DNA of 64,000 nucleotides from Leptospiraceae bacterium (lineage in GTDB: Bacteria; Spirochaetota; Leptospiria; Leptospirales; Leptospiraceae), in assembly GCA_016708435.1 (NCBI GenBank), contig JADJFV010000035.1, positions 248,001 through 312,000 of the forward strand, in the 5' to 3' direction. Position numbers and translations under genes: made by a program. Below, one piece after another: positions 24,651-32,856 of this stretch. The notes below the pieces were generated by a model that saw only the letters and a program-made list of their open reading frames with translations, did no database searches and was not told the DNA's origin. Numbering within the stretch: the stretch's first letter is position 1; each line of letters starts with the position of its first letter.

Positions 24651-25847
24651 TTAATTTCTACGCTTTCCTTCTTTGTGATAATGAACGAGACGATCCAAGA
24701 GTGCCAAGTCAGAGCACATAAGAATTTCTCCATCGAGATGAATGAATTTATTATTGGTCATGAACTTCATAATTAAATTTGTATCTCTATCAGTTAGCCC
24801 TAACATTTTTAGAAGGTCAAAAATTCCCAGTTGAAAATTGTGCTCTGCTTTTGGAGCAATCTTTACGCGGTTCTTTTCGACTAACGTTAAAAGCATATCA
24901 GCAATGCGCCCGTTAATATCTTCAATCATCGAATTCGCAATTTTTTTATAGGCATTCCAAACTCGCTCGGATAGAACGGTGATAATTTTACTCATAAGTT
25001 GAGGCTGTGTTTGCACCATTGTTTCGAAATTCGCTTTATTGATTGCAAGAAGGTCTACATCTTCTGTGGCGATTGCGGAAGCAGAACGAGGCTTATTATC
25101 AAGAAGAGCCATCTCTCCGAATATATCTCCCGGTTTCATAATGTTTAAGAGAACATCATTGTCTTTGATAATCTTTGTGATCTTGACTTTTCCTTTCTGT
25201 AAAATGAATAAATCCTGACCGGGCTCATTTTCACTGAATATCATTTGATTTTGCGTATAACTTCTGTTAGCCCCATTGACTTTTTCCATTTCAAAGGGTT
25301 TGTGAAGCATTTTTAATTTCTCTTTTGCTTTGCCCGCAAATTCTCCTTTGGGAACATACTTTAAATAGCTTTGATAAAGATAAACCGCACTATCTGTGTT
25401 GCCTTGAGAAAAATAATTTTCCGCCATTTGGTAAAGAAGTGCGAGGTCTTCTTCTCCTGATACTTTAGAGCCAATTGTTTTATTTGTTTGTCCTTGGTCA
25501 AATTCGCGCAATTTTTTGGAAAAGAATCGAATGATTTTCATTGCAAGTGCAGCATTCTTTTGAATGAGTTCTCCAAAGCGATTTTGACCAACAGAAATAA
25601 GGGTTACATTGCTCATAGCGATTGCAGATTCAATTTGCGGATATTGACTCATAGCAGAAATGACGCCGAAAAAATCTCCAGGTCCGATTACTTCACTCGA
25701 TTTTTCATTGGCGACAGGAAAGGTTCTCTTTAGATTCACTTTGCCTTCTTTGATGATAAAAAACTGAGTCGATGGTTTTCTTTCGCCTTCGAGCGTGATA
25801 TAGGATCCGGGGGTAAAGGTTACAATTTTAAAAAGGGAGTTATCCAT
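24651..25847 (-). CDS. Double cyclic-nucleotide-binding-domain (Crp-like) regulator
   Basis: A 398-residue protein with two cNMP-binding domains. The first is about residues 8-120 (FIIKEGKVNLKRTFPV, IGPGDFFGVISAM). The second is about 195-310, more canonical (FSENEPGQDLFILQKGKVKI, MKPGDIFGEMALLDNKPRSA). Between them lies a TPR-like stretch (YQMAENYFSQGNTDSAVYLY). The C-terminus (DINGRIADMLLTLVEKN, GLTDRDTNLIMKFM) resembles the helical and winged-helix part of Crp-family regulators. In the second domain the FGEMALL..PRSA motif is the expected phosphate-binding cassette. It is transcribed just upstream of, and on the same strand as, neither kinase partner in an obvious operon. Confidence 0.85.
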   Translation of the reverse strand: MDNSLFKIVTFTPGSYITLEGERKPSTQFFIIKEGKVNLKRTFPVANEKSSEVIGPGDFFGVISAMSQYPQIESAIAMSNVTLISVGQNRFGELIQKNAALAMKIIRFFSKKLREFDQGQTNKTIGSKVSGEEDLALLYQMAENYFSQGNTDSAVYLYQSYLKYVPKGEFAGKAKEKLKMLHKPFEMEKVNGANRSYTQNQMIFSENEPGQDLFILQKGKVKITKIIKDNDVLLNIMKPGDIFGEMALLDNKPRSASAIATEDVDLLAINKANFETMVQTQPQLMSKIITVLSERVWNAYKKIANSMIEDINGRIADMLLTLVEKNRVKIAPKAEHNFQLGIFDLLKMLGLTDRDTNLIMKFMTNNKFIHLDGEILMCSDLALLDRLVHYHKEGKRRN

Positions 25848-25916
25848 AAGGTGCCTTACATAACTTTAAACTATTCTGCCAGAAATTTTACAATCAAAAC
25901 TTTTGTTTTTCGAAAA

Positions 25917-27458
25917 TCAACTGGTCTTTGATGTGTATTGAACAATTTTTTTATAAAGAACATCGGGCTTGAATGGCTTTGTGATGTAATCGTTCATGCC
26001 TGAAAGCTTAACTCTTGTAATTGTTTCTTGGATAGCCGAGGCTGTGAGTGCTATGATCGGGACTGTTTTATATTTATTGTTTGGAAGAGAGCGAATTAAA
26101 CGCGTTGCTTCATAACCATCGATAATCGGCATTTGTAAATCCATCAAAATGATTGTATACTCTTTTTTATCTGCCATTTCCACTGCGATCTTACCGTTAT
26201 CCGCGATATCTACAGAAATATTCCAAATATTTAAAAATTCTTCTACCACCATTTGATTTAACTTATAATCTTCTACTAGTAATAGTTTCACATGAGAAAG
26301 AGAAGGTTCTATTTCTTTCTTCTCTTTCTCAATGCTCGAAAATTCTTCAACGGGTAAGTCAAAGTCAAGACCAAAATAAAAATTAGTTCCAATGTCTGGC
26401 TGGCTTTCGACAAAAATTTTACTGCCTTGCAATTCTAATAGGTTTTTTGTAATGGAGAGTCTTAATCCAATTTCTACATCTGTGTTTTGAATTTTCGACT
26501 TTGGATCCGTAAAATCGTCAAAGATGAAATCCAATTCATGGGAAGGAATTCCAATACCAGTATCTACAACCGAAAAATCTATTTTTACACTAGATTTAGA
26601 CGAAGAGTTCAATTTCAAGAACAAATGAACGCCTCCGCTTGAAGTAAATTTTATTGCATTGAGAATAAGGTTATTAAGAATTTGATACAAACGAACAGGG
26701 TCACCTATAACTTTCTTTGGCAAGCGCTCATCTACCTCAACTACGAATTCCAAGGGCTTATCTCCTCGCATTAGAGCAAAAGAATCACGCATACTATTGA
26801 CTAGCAGTGAAAGGTTAAACTCCTTCTTTTCAAATTCAATCGAACTGGTTTCAATCTTTGTATAGTCAAGGATGTCATTGATTATAACTAATAGATTTTC
26901 TGTTGAGAATTTAAGAATCTCCAAATTGGAAGTCTGTTCTTGTTTAGGCTTGTTTCTGAGTAAGAGATTGGTTGCTGCAAGAATGGAATTCATCGGGGTT
27001 CTGATTTGATGACTCATATAGGCAAGCAAATCACTCTTAGCCTTTGTAAGCTTTTCTACATTTTCTTTTACTTGTATATATTCTTCCGTTTTATTTTGTA
27101 TTTCGAGTTCTAAGTTTCTCGCAAGTTCAATCGCTTTGTTCTTTGCTTGTAGTATTTCTGCATTTGTCTCGTGAATTGATTCAATGTAACGGATGGAAAA
27201 ATTTGCAAAATAGAATGTAATGATTAGAGTAGAAATCAATGTAATAATAAACACTTTCGAGGCAGAATTGATACCTATTTCTTTCGCATCAGAAATATCT
27301 TTTTTAGATAATTCAGTTTTAATTATTTGATTTGCGTGGATTTTTTCTAAGTGAATATTGATAGAACTCTCATAAAAGAAAAATCCAAGTAGAGAAGAAA
27401 TAAAGAGGGATAATAGCGTTATACCCAAGAAAAGCTTTATACGAATTGTTTTTTTCAT
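25917..27458 (-). CDS. Hybrid histidine kinase with C-terminal receiver
   Basis: This 513-residue protein has two N-terminal membrane segments (about 10-28 and 66-86) enclosing a very short external loop. A coiled coil follows, then HisKA (LAYMSHQIRTPMNSILAATN, His near 148). The HATPase domain (LNNLILNAIKFTSSG, DTGIGIPSHE) has a degenerate G2 box (EIGLRLSITKNLL in place of GTGLGL). The C-terminal receiver is near 395-510 (LLLVEDYKLNQM, TIILMDLQMPI, ALTAS). The tiny sensory loop suggests it senses a membrane-linked or cytoplasmic cue. msrA is 14 bp upstream on the same strand, so the two may be one operon. Confidence 0.9.
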   Translation of the reverse strand: MKKTIRIKLFLGITLLSLFISSLLGFFFYESSINIHLEKIHANQIIKTELSKKDISDAKEIGINSASKVFIITLISTLIITFYFANFSIRYIESIHETNAEILQAKNKAIELARNLELEIQNKTEEYIQVKENVEKLTKAKSDLLAYMSHQIRTPMNSILAATNLLLRNKPKQEQTSNLEILKFSTENLLVIINDILDYTKIETSSIEFEKKEFNLSLLVNSMRDSFALMRGDKPLEFVVEVDERLPKKVIGDPVRLYQILNNLILNAIKFTSSGGVHLFLKLNSSSKSSVKIDFSVVDTGIGIPSHELDFIFDDFTDPKSKIQNTDVEIGLRLSITKNLLELQGSKIFVESQPDIGTNFYFGLDFDLPVEEFSSIEKEKKEIEPSLSHVKLLLVEDYKLNQMVVEEFLNIWNISVDIADNGKIAVEMADKKEYTIILMDLQMPIIDGYEATRLIRSLPNNKYKTVPIIALTASAIQETITRVKLSGMNDYITKPFKPDVLYKKIVQYTSKTS

Positions 27459-27472
27459 ACGGGTAACATCAA

Positions 27473-27982
27473 TTAACTAAATACTTTTTTGTATTTATCC
27501 ACTTTGGCTTTGACTACATAGGCACAATAAGAGTTGTAAGGATTATTGCGGAAGTAATTTTGATGATAGTCTTCTGCCGGATAAAAAATTTCAAGAGGGA
27601 CAATTTCTGTAACGATGGGATTCGCCCAATTAGCCGCATTTGTAGAAATGGATGCTTCGGCGATTTTTTTTTGTGACTCATCCTGGAAGAGAATGATGGA
27701 GCGATACTGTGTGCCTGCGTCATTGCCCTGACGATTGAGGGTAGTAGGGTCGTGGACTGTCCAGAAAATATCAAAGATCTTTTCGAGTGAAATAATACTT
27801 GGCTCAAATTCAATCTGCACCACTTCCGCATGACCTGTTGTTTCATTGCAGACTTCTTTGTAAGTGGGATTTTTTGTATGACCACCCGCATAACCGGACG
27901 TAACCGCTTTTACTCCTTCTACTAATTGATATACTGCCTCTAAACACCAAAAGCATCCACCGCCAATCGTTATTGAGTTCAT
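27473..27982 (-). CDS. msrA: Peptide-methionine (S)-S-oxide reductase
   Basis: A 169-residue protein that is a complete MsrA: the active-site motif GGGCFWCLEAVY (catalytic Cys10), VTSGYAGGHTKNPTYKEVC, GHAEVVQIEFEP, FWTVHDPTTLNRQGNDAGTQ and YHQNYFRNNP. It reduces methionine-S-sulfoxide in proteins using thioredoxin-type donors. Start and length are normal for the family. The hybrid kinase gene follows closely on the same strand. Confidence 0.95.
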   Translation of the reverse strand: MNSITIGGGCFWCLEAVYQLVEGVKAVTSGYAGGHTKNPTYKEVCNETTGHAEVVQIEFEPSIISLEKIFDIFWTVHDPTTLNRQGNDAGTQYRSIILFQDESQKKIAEASISTNAANWANPIVTEIVPLEIFYPAEDYHQNYFRNNPYNSYCAYVVKAKVDKYKKVFS

Positions 27983-28059
27983 ATTTATTCCACCTGTTAC
28001 TTACATACCTGACTTACTGTTTATGTGCAAGATTTTTTCATAAGATTCCAATTAGTTTT

Positions 28060-29184
28060 TTAAGGAGTTGTGTTTCTGAAATCGTCGTAGATAAATACAG
28101 AGTATATATTCATTAACTCAGAATCACTTTTTTTTTCATCTCGATCTAGGAGTATTGACCTAAATTTTTCATAATCCTGTGTTAGATTGTTCGCTTTTGT
28201 AAAGTATAAAATTGCAATTAAAAATTCTCGATTGTTGTTAAAGTTAACTCTCAGAGAATTCCATTCAGCTAAATCTGGCTTGTCTTTTGTTTGAAAAATT
28301 TCTAATAGAGAAAGACAGGCTCGCACATCATTGGAAAGATTCAAATTTGCATAGCATTCTTTTAAGAATAAAATTGTTTCTGTGTCCAGGGCAAAACCAT
28401 CTTTAGCAAGGGAAAGATAAAAGACCCGTCTGAATAAGTTCAATGCCTGCCAATACAATTTCTTTTCTTTGTAAAAATAGGCAAGACGTAGCGAATACTT
28501 TTGGTTATCCGATAGCAGAACCGCTGTGTCGATGAGAGCGGATTCCATGTCCTTTCCTTTGCTGTCAAAATTTCTTTCTGAGATTTGTAAATCATTGTGT
28601 AATTCTTCTTCCAATGGAAAATAGGGTAGATATTTCTTAGATTCTTCTTTTGCTTCTTTAAATTTCTTTTTAGAAATAAGGTTTTTTATATTTTCAAAAA
28701 TCTTTTTCTTATCGTCGCCATAGGTATTCTGTGTTTGAATTTTCTTTAGCGCAAAACGAACGTATTCCTCGTTGCCCAATCTTTTCGCAAGAATCAATGC
28801 TCTGTATCGCATGGAAATATCTTTTTCATTTTGACTTAAATAGAGTCTTATATAATCAAAGGATTTTACTGGTCTACGGATTTTAAAGTTTAATTCATAT
28901 AATTTTTTGAACACTTCGCTCTGTGCGGGATTTAATGCAATGCTGAACGTATAATGCTCAATAGCCGCATCTTCCTCTCCTAAAGCTTCATGAGTCTCGG
29001 CACGGATAGAGTAGTAGCGCCAATCTCTTTCTTCCTGTTTTGTAAAAATTAAATCTAGTTTTTGAATTGCGCGCTGGTAATTTTTTTCGGTAAAGGCAGC
29101 GTATGCGCGTGCAAGTGTTTCTTCATAAAAATCGTCAGCCAGGACTGGTAAAATAAATAGAAGAAATAAAAGTATAAATTGCAT
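28060..29184 (-). CDS. Exported TPR-repeat protein
   Basis: A 374-residue protein starting MQFILLFLLFILPVLADDF, a clear signal peptide. The mature protein contains helical tetratricopeptide-type repeats: YAAFTEKNYQRAIQKLDLIF, EDAAIEHYTFSIALNPAQSE, YFYKEKKLYWQALNLFRRVF. It is probably periplasmic and mediates protein contacts. No partner is obvious nearby. Confidence 0.75.
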   Translation of the reverse strand: MQFILLFLLFILPVLADDFYEETLARAYAAFTEKNYQRAIQKLDLIFTKQEERDWRYYSIRAETHEALGEEDAAIEHYTFSIALNPAQSEVFKKLYELNFKIRRPVKSFDYIRLYLSQNEKDISMRYRALILAKRLGNEEYVRFALKKIQTQNTYGDDKKKIFENIKNLISKKKFKEAKEESKKYLPYFPLEEELHNDLQISERNFDSKGKDMESALIDTAVLLSDNQKYSLRLAYFYKEKKLYWQALNLFRRVFYLSLAKDGFALDTETILFLKECYANLNLSNDVRACLSLLEIFQTKDKPDLAEWNSLRVNFNNNREFLIAILYFTKANNLTQDYEKFRSILLDRDEKKSDSELMNIYSVFIYDDFRNTTP

Positions 29185-29336
29185 AGTAAAAGTATCGGCT
29201 TTTTCTTTTTTTAAACAACCCCACTTAAGCTAATGTTTTTTGCTCAACTGCGTAAATATTGTAAGAAAAACTGAACAAATTATTTTTTTTAAACCTAGTA
29301 ATTTAGAAGCCCAAAGTTGGGAAGTGAGGATACAAA

Positions 29337-29789
29337 ATGCCAGGCACTAAAACAAAAGAAAAAAAGCGAAAAGCAAAGAGCAAATCTGCATGGTTTGAGT
29401 TAGTCGAGAGAAAAGAGGATTTTAAACACATCGTTCATATTCTAAATCGGTATTATGATTTGCATTCACCGGTTAATCATCCTTCGCCGGCACATTTATT
29501 TCGACAGGATATCGTGAGTTGTGATTTGGAAAAACTGCATATCTATCTTAAAAAATTTGGAAGCTTTGAATTCTTAGTCGTAGTCGAGATTGGTTCTGAA
29601 GAAAGTAAACGAATGGATTCCTGGATTCACATCGATGGAATTGCGCAGGAAAGAATTTTTATGAAAGAGAAAGGAAAATTAGAACACCCCGTTTTTAAAA
29701 TTACAAGTCTAGATGATTTATTTCAATCGCACACAAAAGAAGTAGAAAAAGGATTTCGACCAGCAGCAGAGGATGCATTAATATTATGA
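29337..29789 (+). CDS. Hypothetical soluble protein
   Basis: A 150-residue protein with a lysine-rich start (MPGTKTKEKKRKAKSKSAW) and an alpha/beta-looking body: FKHIVHILNRYYDLHSPVN, FEFLVVVEIGSEESKRMDSW, HPVFKITSLDDLFQSH. GAGGAT lies about 8 nt before the ATG. The family is not recognised. It is directly upstream of vapBC but probably independent, as vapB has its own promoter. Confidence 0.6.
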   Translation: MPGTKTKEKKRKAKSKSAWFELVERKEDFKHIVHILNRYYDLHSPVNHPSPAHLFRQDIVSCDLEKLHIYLKKFGSFEFLVVVEIGSEESKRMDSWIHIDGIAQERIFMKEKGKLEHPVFKITSLDDLFQSHTKEVEKGFRPAAEDALIL

Positions 29790-29810
29790 TTAAAACTCCA
29801 CAAATTATGT

Positions 29811-29839
29811 TTGACAAATACGATACCATATCGTATTTT
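29811..29839 (+). promoter_or_regulatory. vapBC promoter overlapping a palindromic operator
   Basis: A -35 hexamer TTGACA (29811-29816) and a -10 hexamer TATTTT (29834-29839) are spaced 17 bp. Between and over them lies a palindrome with 9-bp arms (AAATACGAT at 29816-29824, ATCGTATTT at 29830-29838) and a 5-nt centre. Type II antitoxins bind such palindromes to repress their own operon. The predicted start of transcription falls at about the ATG at 29846, implying a leaderless or near-leaderless message. Confidence 0.65.
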
Positions 29840-29845
29840 AATAGA

Positions 29846-30061
29846 ATGAAAGTAACCGCACTCATTCCTGATACTATTATTGATGAAGTAAAAAAGTATT
29901 CGAATGGCAAGAATATTACAGACTCCCTTATGATTGCACTCGAAGATTGGATTGCTTTGCAGAAGTTGAAAAAATTAAACTCTCTTGTCCTAGAGACTCC
30001 TCTTACCTTTGAGCGAAATTTTTCAGCAGAGAAAGTAAGAAAGCTAAACCAAAAAAGATAA
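29846..30061 (+). CDS. vapB: VapB-type antitoxin
   Basis: I chose the ATG at 29846 (MKVTALIPDTIIDEVKKYSN) rather than the longer frame from 29786, because the promoter lies inside the longer version. The 71-residue protein has an N-terminal ribbon-helix-helix-type motif (VTALIPDTIIDEVKKY..ITDSLMIALEDWI). A C-terminal tail (FERNFSAEKVRKLNQKR) is suited to wrap the PIN toxin. The stop is adjacent to the vapC start (TAAATG), so the two are coupled. Confidence 0.8.
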   Translation: MKVTALIPDTIIDEVKKYSNGKNITDSLMIALEDWIALQKLKKLNSLVLETPLTFERNFSAEKVRKLNQKR

Positions 30062-30445
30062 ATGGTGGTTCTTGACACAAGTATTTGGATTGAGTTTTTT
30101 AAAGCCAGAGATCCTTATTATAAAGTTGTAAAAAAGTTAATTGAAGAAAGAGAAGTTATCGCACTAGAAATAGTCTTCTCAGAATTAGCGCAAGGCTGTA
30201 AAAATGAAAGAGAGCAAAAAATAATAAGTGAGTATTGGAAGAATTTAACAAAATACTCCGAAGACAATCTTTTATTCAATGCGGCTAATTTATCTTATTC
30301 GAAGAAGCTAATCAGCAAAGGTGTTGGACTGATTGATTCAGTAGTTATTTACGCTGCTTACAAATTAGAATGCAAGATATGGACATTGGATAAAAAAATT
30401 CTTTCTGTAATTGATAAGAAGAAGAATCATTTTATTCTTAAGTGA
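30062..30445 (+). CDS. vapC: VapC-type PIN-domain ribonuclease toxin
   Basis: A 127-residue PIN-domain protein. It reads MVVLDTSIWIEFF (first Asp at residue 5), IALEIVFSELAQG (Glu), then GLIDSVVIYAAYKLECKIWT and LDKKI (Asp pair). These are the four acidic metal-binding positions of VapC RNases. Unlike the other two toxin loci in this window, the reading frame is intact. VapC toxins typically cut tRNA or rRNA when the antitoxin is degraded. Confidence 0.88.
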   Translation: MVVLDTSIWIEFFKARDPYYKVVKKLIEEREVIALEIVFSELAQGCKNEREQKIISEYWKNLTKYSEDNLLFNAANLSYSKKLISKGVGLIDSVVIYAAYKLECKIWTLDKKILSVIDKKKNHFILK

Positions 30446-30452
30446 GTTCTAC

Positions 30453-30484
30453 AATTAAGAATTCAAAATTTTGAATTCTTAATT
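30453..30484. terminator. Perfect 32-bp palindrome between vapC and lysC
   Basis: The left arm AATTAAGAATTCAAAA is followed directly by its complement, with no spacer. It is 7 bp past the vapC stop and lies between two convergent genes, so a bidirectional terminator is plausible. The AT-only stem and missing loop make this uncertain. Confidence 0.45.
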
Positions 30485-30485
30485 T

Positions 30486-30599
30486 GAGTTGTTGAAAAAT
30501 TAGAAAAACGGTGTCATGGTGAGGCTCTAGAATCCATGACTTTATTGAGTAAAGTCGCCCTTCGAGAGCCTCAGGGTGACAATTTTTCAACAACTCAAT
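30486..30599. repeat. ~114-bp imperfect hairpin element
   Basis: Outer arms of about 17 bp (GAGTTGTTGAAAAATT at the left, AATTTTTCAACAACTC at the right) enclose an inner imperfect pair around TGTCATGGTGAGGCTCT and AGAGCCTCAGGGTGACA. The whole folds into one long stem, as non-autonomous mini-elements do. It fills the gap between vapC and lysC. Confidence 0.6.
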
Positions 30600-30612
30600 T
30601 ATTCATTTTAAT

Positions 30613-31824
30613 TTAAATCTCGAATGCTTTGTGAATTTCTTGTAGTGCTTTTTTTGCATCTGCTTCTGTGATTACACAAGAAATTTTGATTTCAGAAGTT
30701 GAGATCATTTCGATGTTGATGTTGTTTGCAGCGAGCGCCTTAAACATAGTAGCCGCTACACCGACGTGAGATTTCATTCCAACACCGACTGCCGATACGA
30801 TTGCTATCTTATCGTCGATGTCTACTTTTCCTGTTCCATGGTGTTGAGCAAATTTTTCTAGTATTGGTGTTGCATCCTTTAAAGATTTGCGCGAGATTGT
30901 AAATGAAATTGTATTTTTTCCATTGGCAGGCGAAGACTGAACGATTACGTCTACTATAATATCTGCGGAAGATAAATTTCCAAATAACTCAGCCGCCATA
31001 CCGGGCTTATCCGGAACATCGGGAATGGTTACTCTTGCTTCTTCACTCTTGATTGTGACTCCACTTACTCTTACATTTTCCACTAATTTATCCTCACTTA
31101 CAACTAACGTTCCGGGATTATGATTAAAACTTGATCTAACATGAATGACTACGTCATAATTTTTTGCAAACTCCACACTTCTAGAATGAAGAACACCAGC
31201 ACCAAGGCTCGCGAGTTCTAACATTTCATCGTATGTAATTCTAGCATGTTTTTTTGCGCCTGCTACTTTGTTTGGGTCAGCGGAATAGACTCCATCTACG
31301 TCTGTGTAGATTTCGCATTCTTTTGCGCCGAGTGTTGCGGCTAACGCAACGGCAGACGTATCACTTCCACCACGACCAAGAGTTGTGATATTTTCATTTC
31401 GGTCGATACCTTGGAAGCCTGCGACAATTACTACTTTGCCCAAAGCAAGTGCTTCATCGATTCGAGTGCGATCAATCATTTCTATTTTGGCGTTTGAAAA
31501 ATTTCCATCTGTGATAATTTTCACTTGAGAGCCAGTAAAAGATTGAGCAGGGACGCCAACCGCTTCTAAAGCCATTGCGAGGAGGGAAATCGAAACTTGC
31601 TCGCCCGTAGAGAGTAGCATATCCATTTCACGTTTGCTAGCATTTGGATTTACTTTCTCAGCTAAATCGACTAATTCATCTGTAGCATGACCCATAGCAG
31701 AGACAACTACTACAACATGAGAGCCGTTTTCATGATAACCTTTGATTCGATTTGCTACGTTTTTGATTTTATCCGTAGTTCCAACCGAAGTTCCACCGTA
31801 TTTTTGAACAACTAGATTTTGCAT
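30613..31824 (-). CDS. lysC: Aspartate kinase
   Basis: A 403-residue protein. I prefer the ATG at 31824 (MQNLVVQKYGGTSVG) to the one at 31839. The catalytic domain shows VVQKYGGTSVG, VVSAMGHATDEL, LSTGEQVS, TTLGRGGSDTSAVALAA and EIYTDVDGVYSADP. The C-terminus contains two ACT domains (VTIPDVPDKPGMAAELFGN, SAVGVGMKSHVGVAATMF and INIEMISTSEIKIS), so feedback control by lysine and/or threonine is likely. It catalyses the first step of the aspartate pathway (lysine, threonine, methionine, diaminopimelate). It stands alone here. Confidence 0.95.
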   Translation of the reverse strand: MQNLVVQKYGGTSVGTTDKIKNVANRIKGYHENGSHVVVVVSAMGHATDELVDLAEKVNPNASKREMDMLLSTGEQVSISLLAMALEAVGVPAQSFTGSQVKIITDGNFSNAKIEMIDRTRIDEALALGKVVIVAGFQGIDRNENITTLGRGGSDTSAVALAATLGAKECEIYTDVDGVYSADPNKVAGAKKHARITYDEMLELASLGAGVLHSRSVEFAKNYDVVIHVRSSFNHNPGTLVVSEDKLVENVRVSGVTIKSEEARVTIPDVPDKPGMAAELFGNLSSADIIVDVIVQSSPANGKNTISFTISRKSLKDATPILEKFAQHHGTGKVDIDDKIAIVSAVGVGMKSHVGVAATMFKALAANNINIEMISTSEIKISCVITEADAKKALQEIHKAFEI

Positions 31825-31902
31825 AAATTCTAGTTCCATATTCTTACGAGAAGGCTAAGGGTCAAACCGAAAACTTGCTTTAGAAAAGGAAGGACTAAGA
31901 AT

Positions 31903-31983
31903 CTTAAACGCAAAAGTGGAAAGGTTTTCTCCTTTTTACTTTAAAAGAGCAAGGTAAATAATCTTTAGTCTTTTGCGTTTAAG
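31903..31983. repeat. Inverted repeat with 14-bp perfect arms upstream of lysC
   Basis: CTTAAACGCAAAAG at 31903-31916 and its exact complement at 31970-31983 enclose 53 nt with further partial pairing (GACTAAGA near the left arm, TCTTTAGTC near the right). It lies between lysC and the TRL lipoprotein pair. The upstream position raises the possibility of a leader or attenuator structure for lysC, but a small transposon remnant is equally possible. Confidence 0.5.
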
Positions 31984-32007
31984 AAAGAATTAAATAATCT
32001 AATCTAT

Positions 32008-32337
32008 TTAATCTCCGTAGACTATGATGCAAGTTTTCGAATAAACTGAGAAAAGAAAATTTTCTTGCTCAAAGTCTACTAAGCTAATTTGCGTGATGTT
32101 GCCATTGTCTGCTGCTGTTTTCACGGAATTATCTCCAATGATAAAAAAAGGAAGATACGATAATCCGACCATTAAACTACAGGTCTTCCCTACTTTTTTT
32201 CCTATTTTGTTTGGGAATACATGCATGGTTCCTTTGTTATTTCCATAAATCATAGAAAGGGGGAGTGGGGAAGTTACGCAGGCAGAGAATGTCAGAGCAA
32301 AGGAAATTAGGAAAAAGAGTCTTAACATTTTTTTCAT
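32008..32337 (-). CDS. TRL-family lipoprotein, paralogue 1
   Basis: I chose the ATG at 32337 because AGGATGG lies about 8 nt upstream and it gives a clean signal, MKKMLRLFFLISFALTFSAC, with lipobox FSAC. ATGs at 32349 and 32361 are alternatives. The mature domain (GTMHVFPNKIGKKVGKTCSL, FIIGDNSVKTAADNGNITQI, VDFEQENFLFSVYSKTCIIV) follows the TRL-like pattern. In that pattern GxKxGxxC is followed by GDxSxxxAAxxxxIxxI. The function of TRL lipoproteins is unknown. It is tandem with and coupled to the second paralogue upstream. Confidence 0.75.
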   Translation of the reverse strand: MKKMLRLFFLISFALTFSACVTSPLPLSMIYGNNKGTMHVFPNKIGKKVGKTCSLMVGLSYLPFFIIGDNSVKTAADNGNITQISLVDFEQENFLFSVYSKTCIIVYGD

Positions 32338-32350
32338 GTTCTTACCCATC

Positions 32351-32725
32351 CTATTCTCCATATACAGTAATGCAATCTTTCATATAAGGTCCGATCATTA
32401 GTGTAAATGGAGTTGCAAATACCCTTGTCTTCTCATATGTAACATGATTAACTACCTTAACATTGCCCGCTGCCTTTGCTGCAGGCAACGAAGCATCGCC
32501 AAAAGCAAATAAATAAAGCACCATACTTTGGCAAGCTGTCCCTTTCTTTGTACCAATGCTGTCTGTCACGGATTCTGATCTTGAAGTATTTGAATAAATA
32601 AAACCACTATGGTCGTACCCATGCAATCCTTTGGTTGCACTCAAGGCATTAATAAAAGTTCCACAATTACCCGATGCAGAAACTGCAAGGAATAAAGCCA
32701 AAGTCATCAAAATTTTTCTTAACAT
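32351..32725 (-). CDS. TRL-family lipoprotein, paralogue 2
   Basis: A 124-residue protein with signal MLRKILMTLALFLAVSASGN and a likely lipobox at SGNC. The mature part shows SIGTKKGTACQSMVLYLFAF, GDASLPAAKAAGNVKVVNHV and the shared ending MKDCITVYGE, close to the downstream paralogue's KTCIIVYGD. Both proteins therefore keep two conserved cysteines. The tandem arrangement suggests duplication. Confidence 0.75.
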   Translation of the reverse strand: MLRKILMTLALFLAVSASGNCGTFINALSATKGLHGYDHSGFIYSNTSRSESVTDSIGTKKGTACQSMVLYLFAFGDASLPAAKAAGNVKVVNHVTYEKTRVFATPFTLMIGPYMKDCITVYGE

Positions 32726-32856
32726 AATTTGTCTCCTAGTTTTTTAACAAGCTAAAGCTCAAAACAGGCCTTTACTTATTATGCCTAATAGGATTTATTC
32801 AAGGAAAACTGTCAAACTTTTTTATAAATCTAGAACTTTAATAGGTTCTCGTTAGT

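Noticed and set aside
31903..31983. Lysine riboswitch upstream of lysC
   Set aside because: I could not find the conserved core motifs or multi-stem junction of that class; only a simple long inverted repeat is visible.
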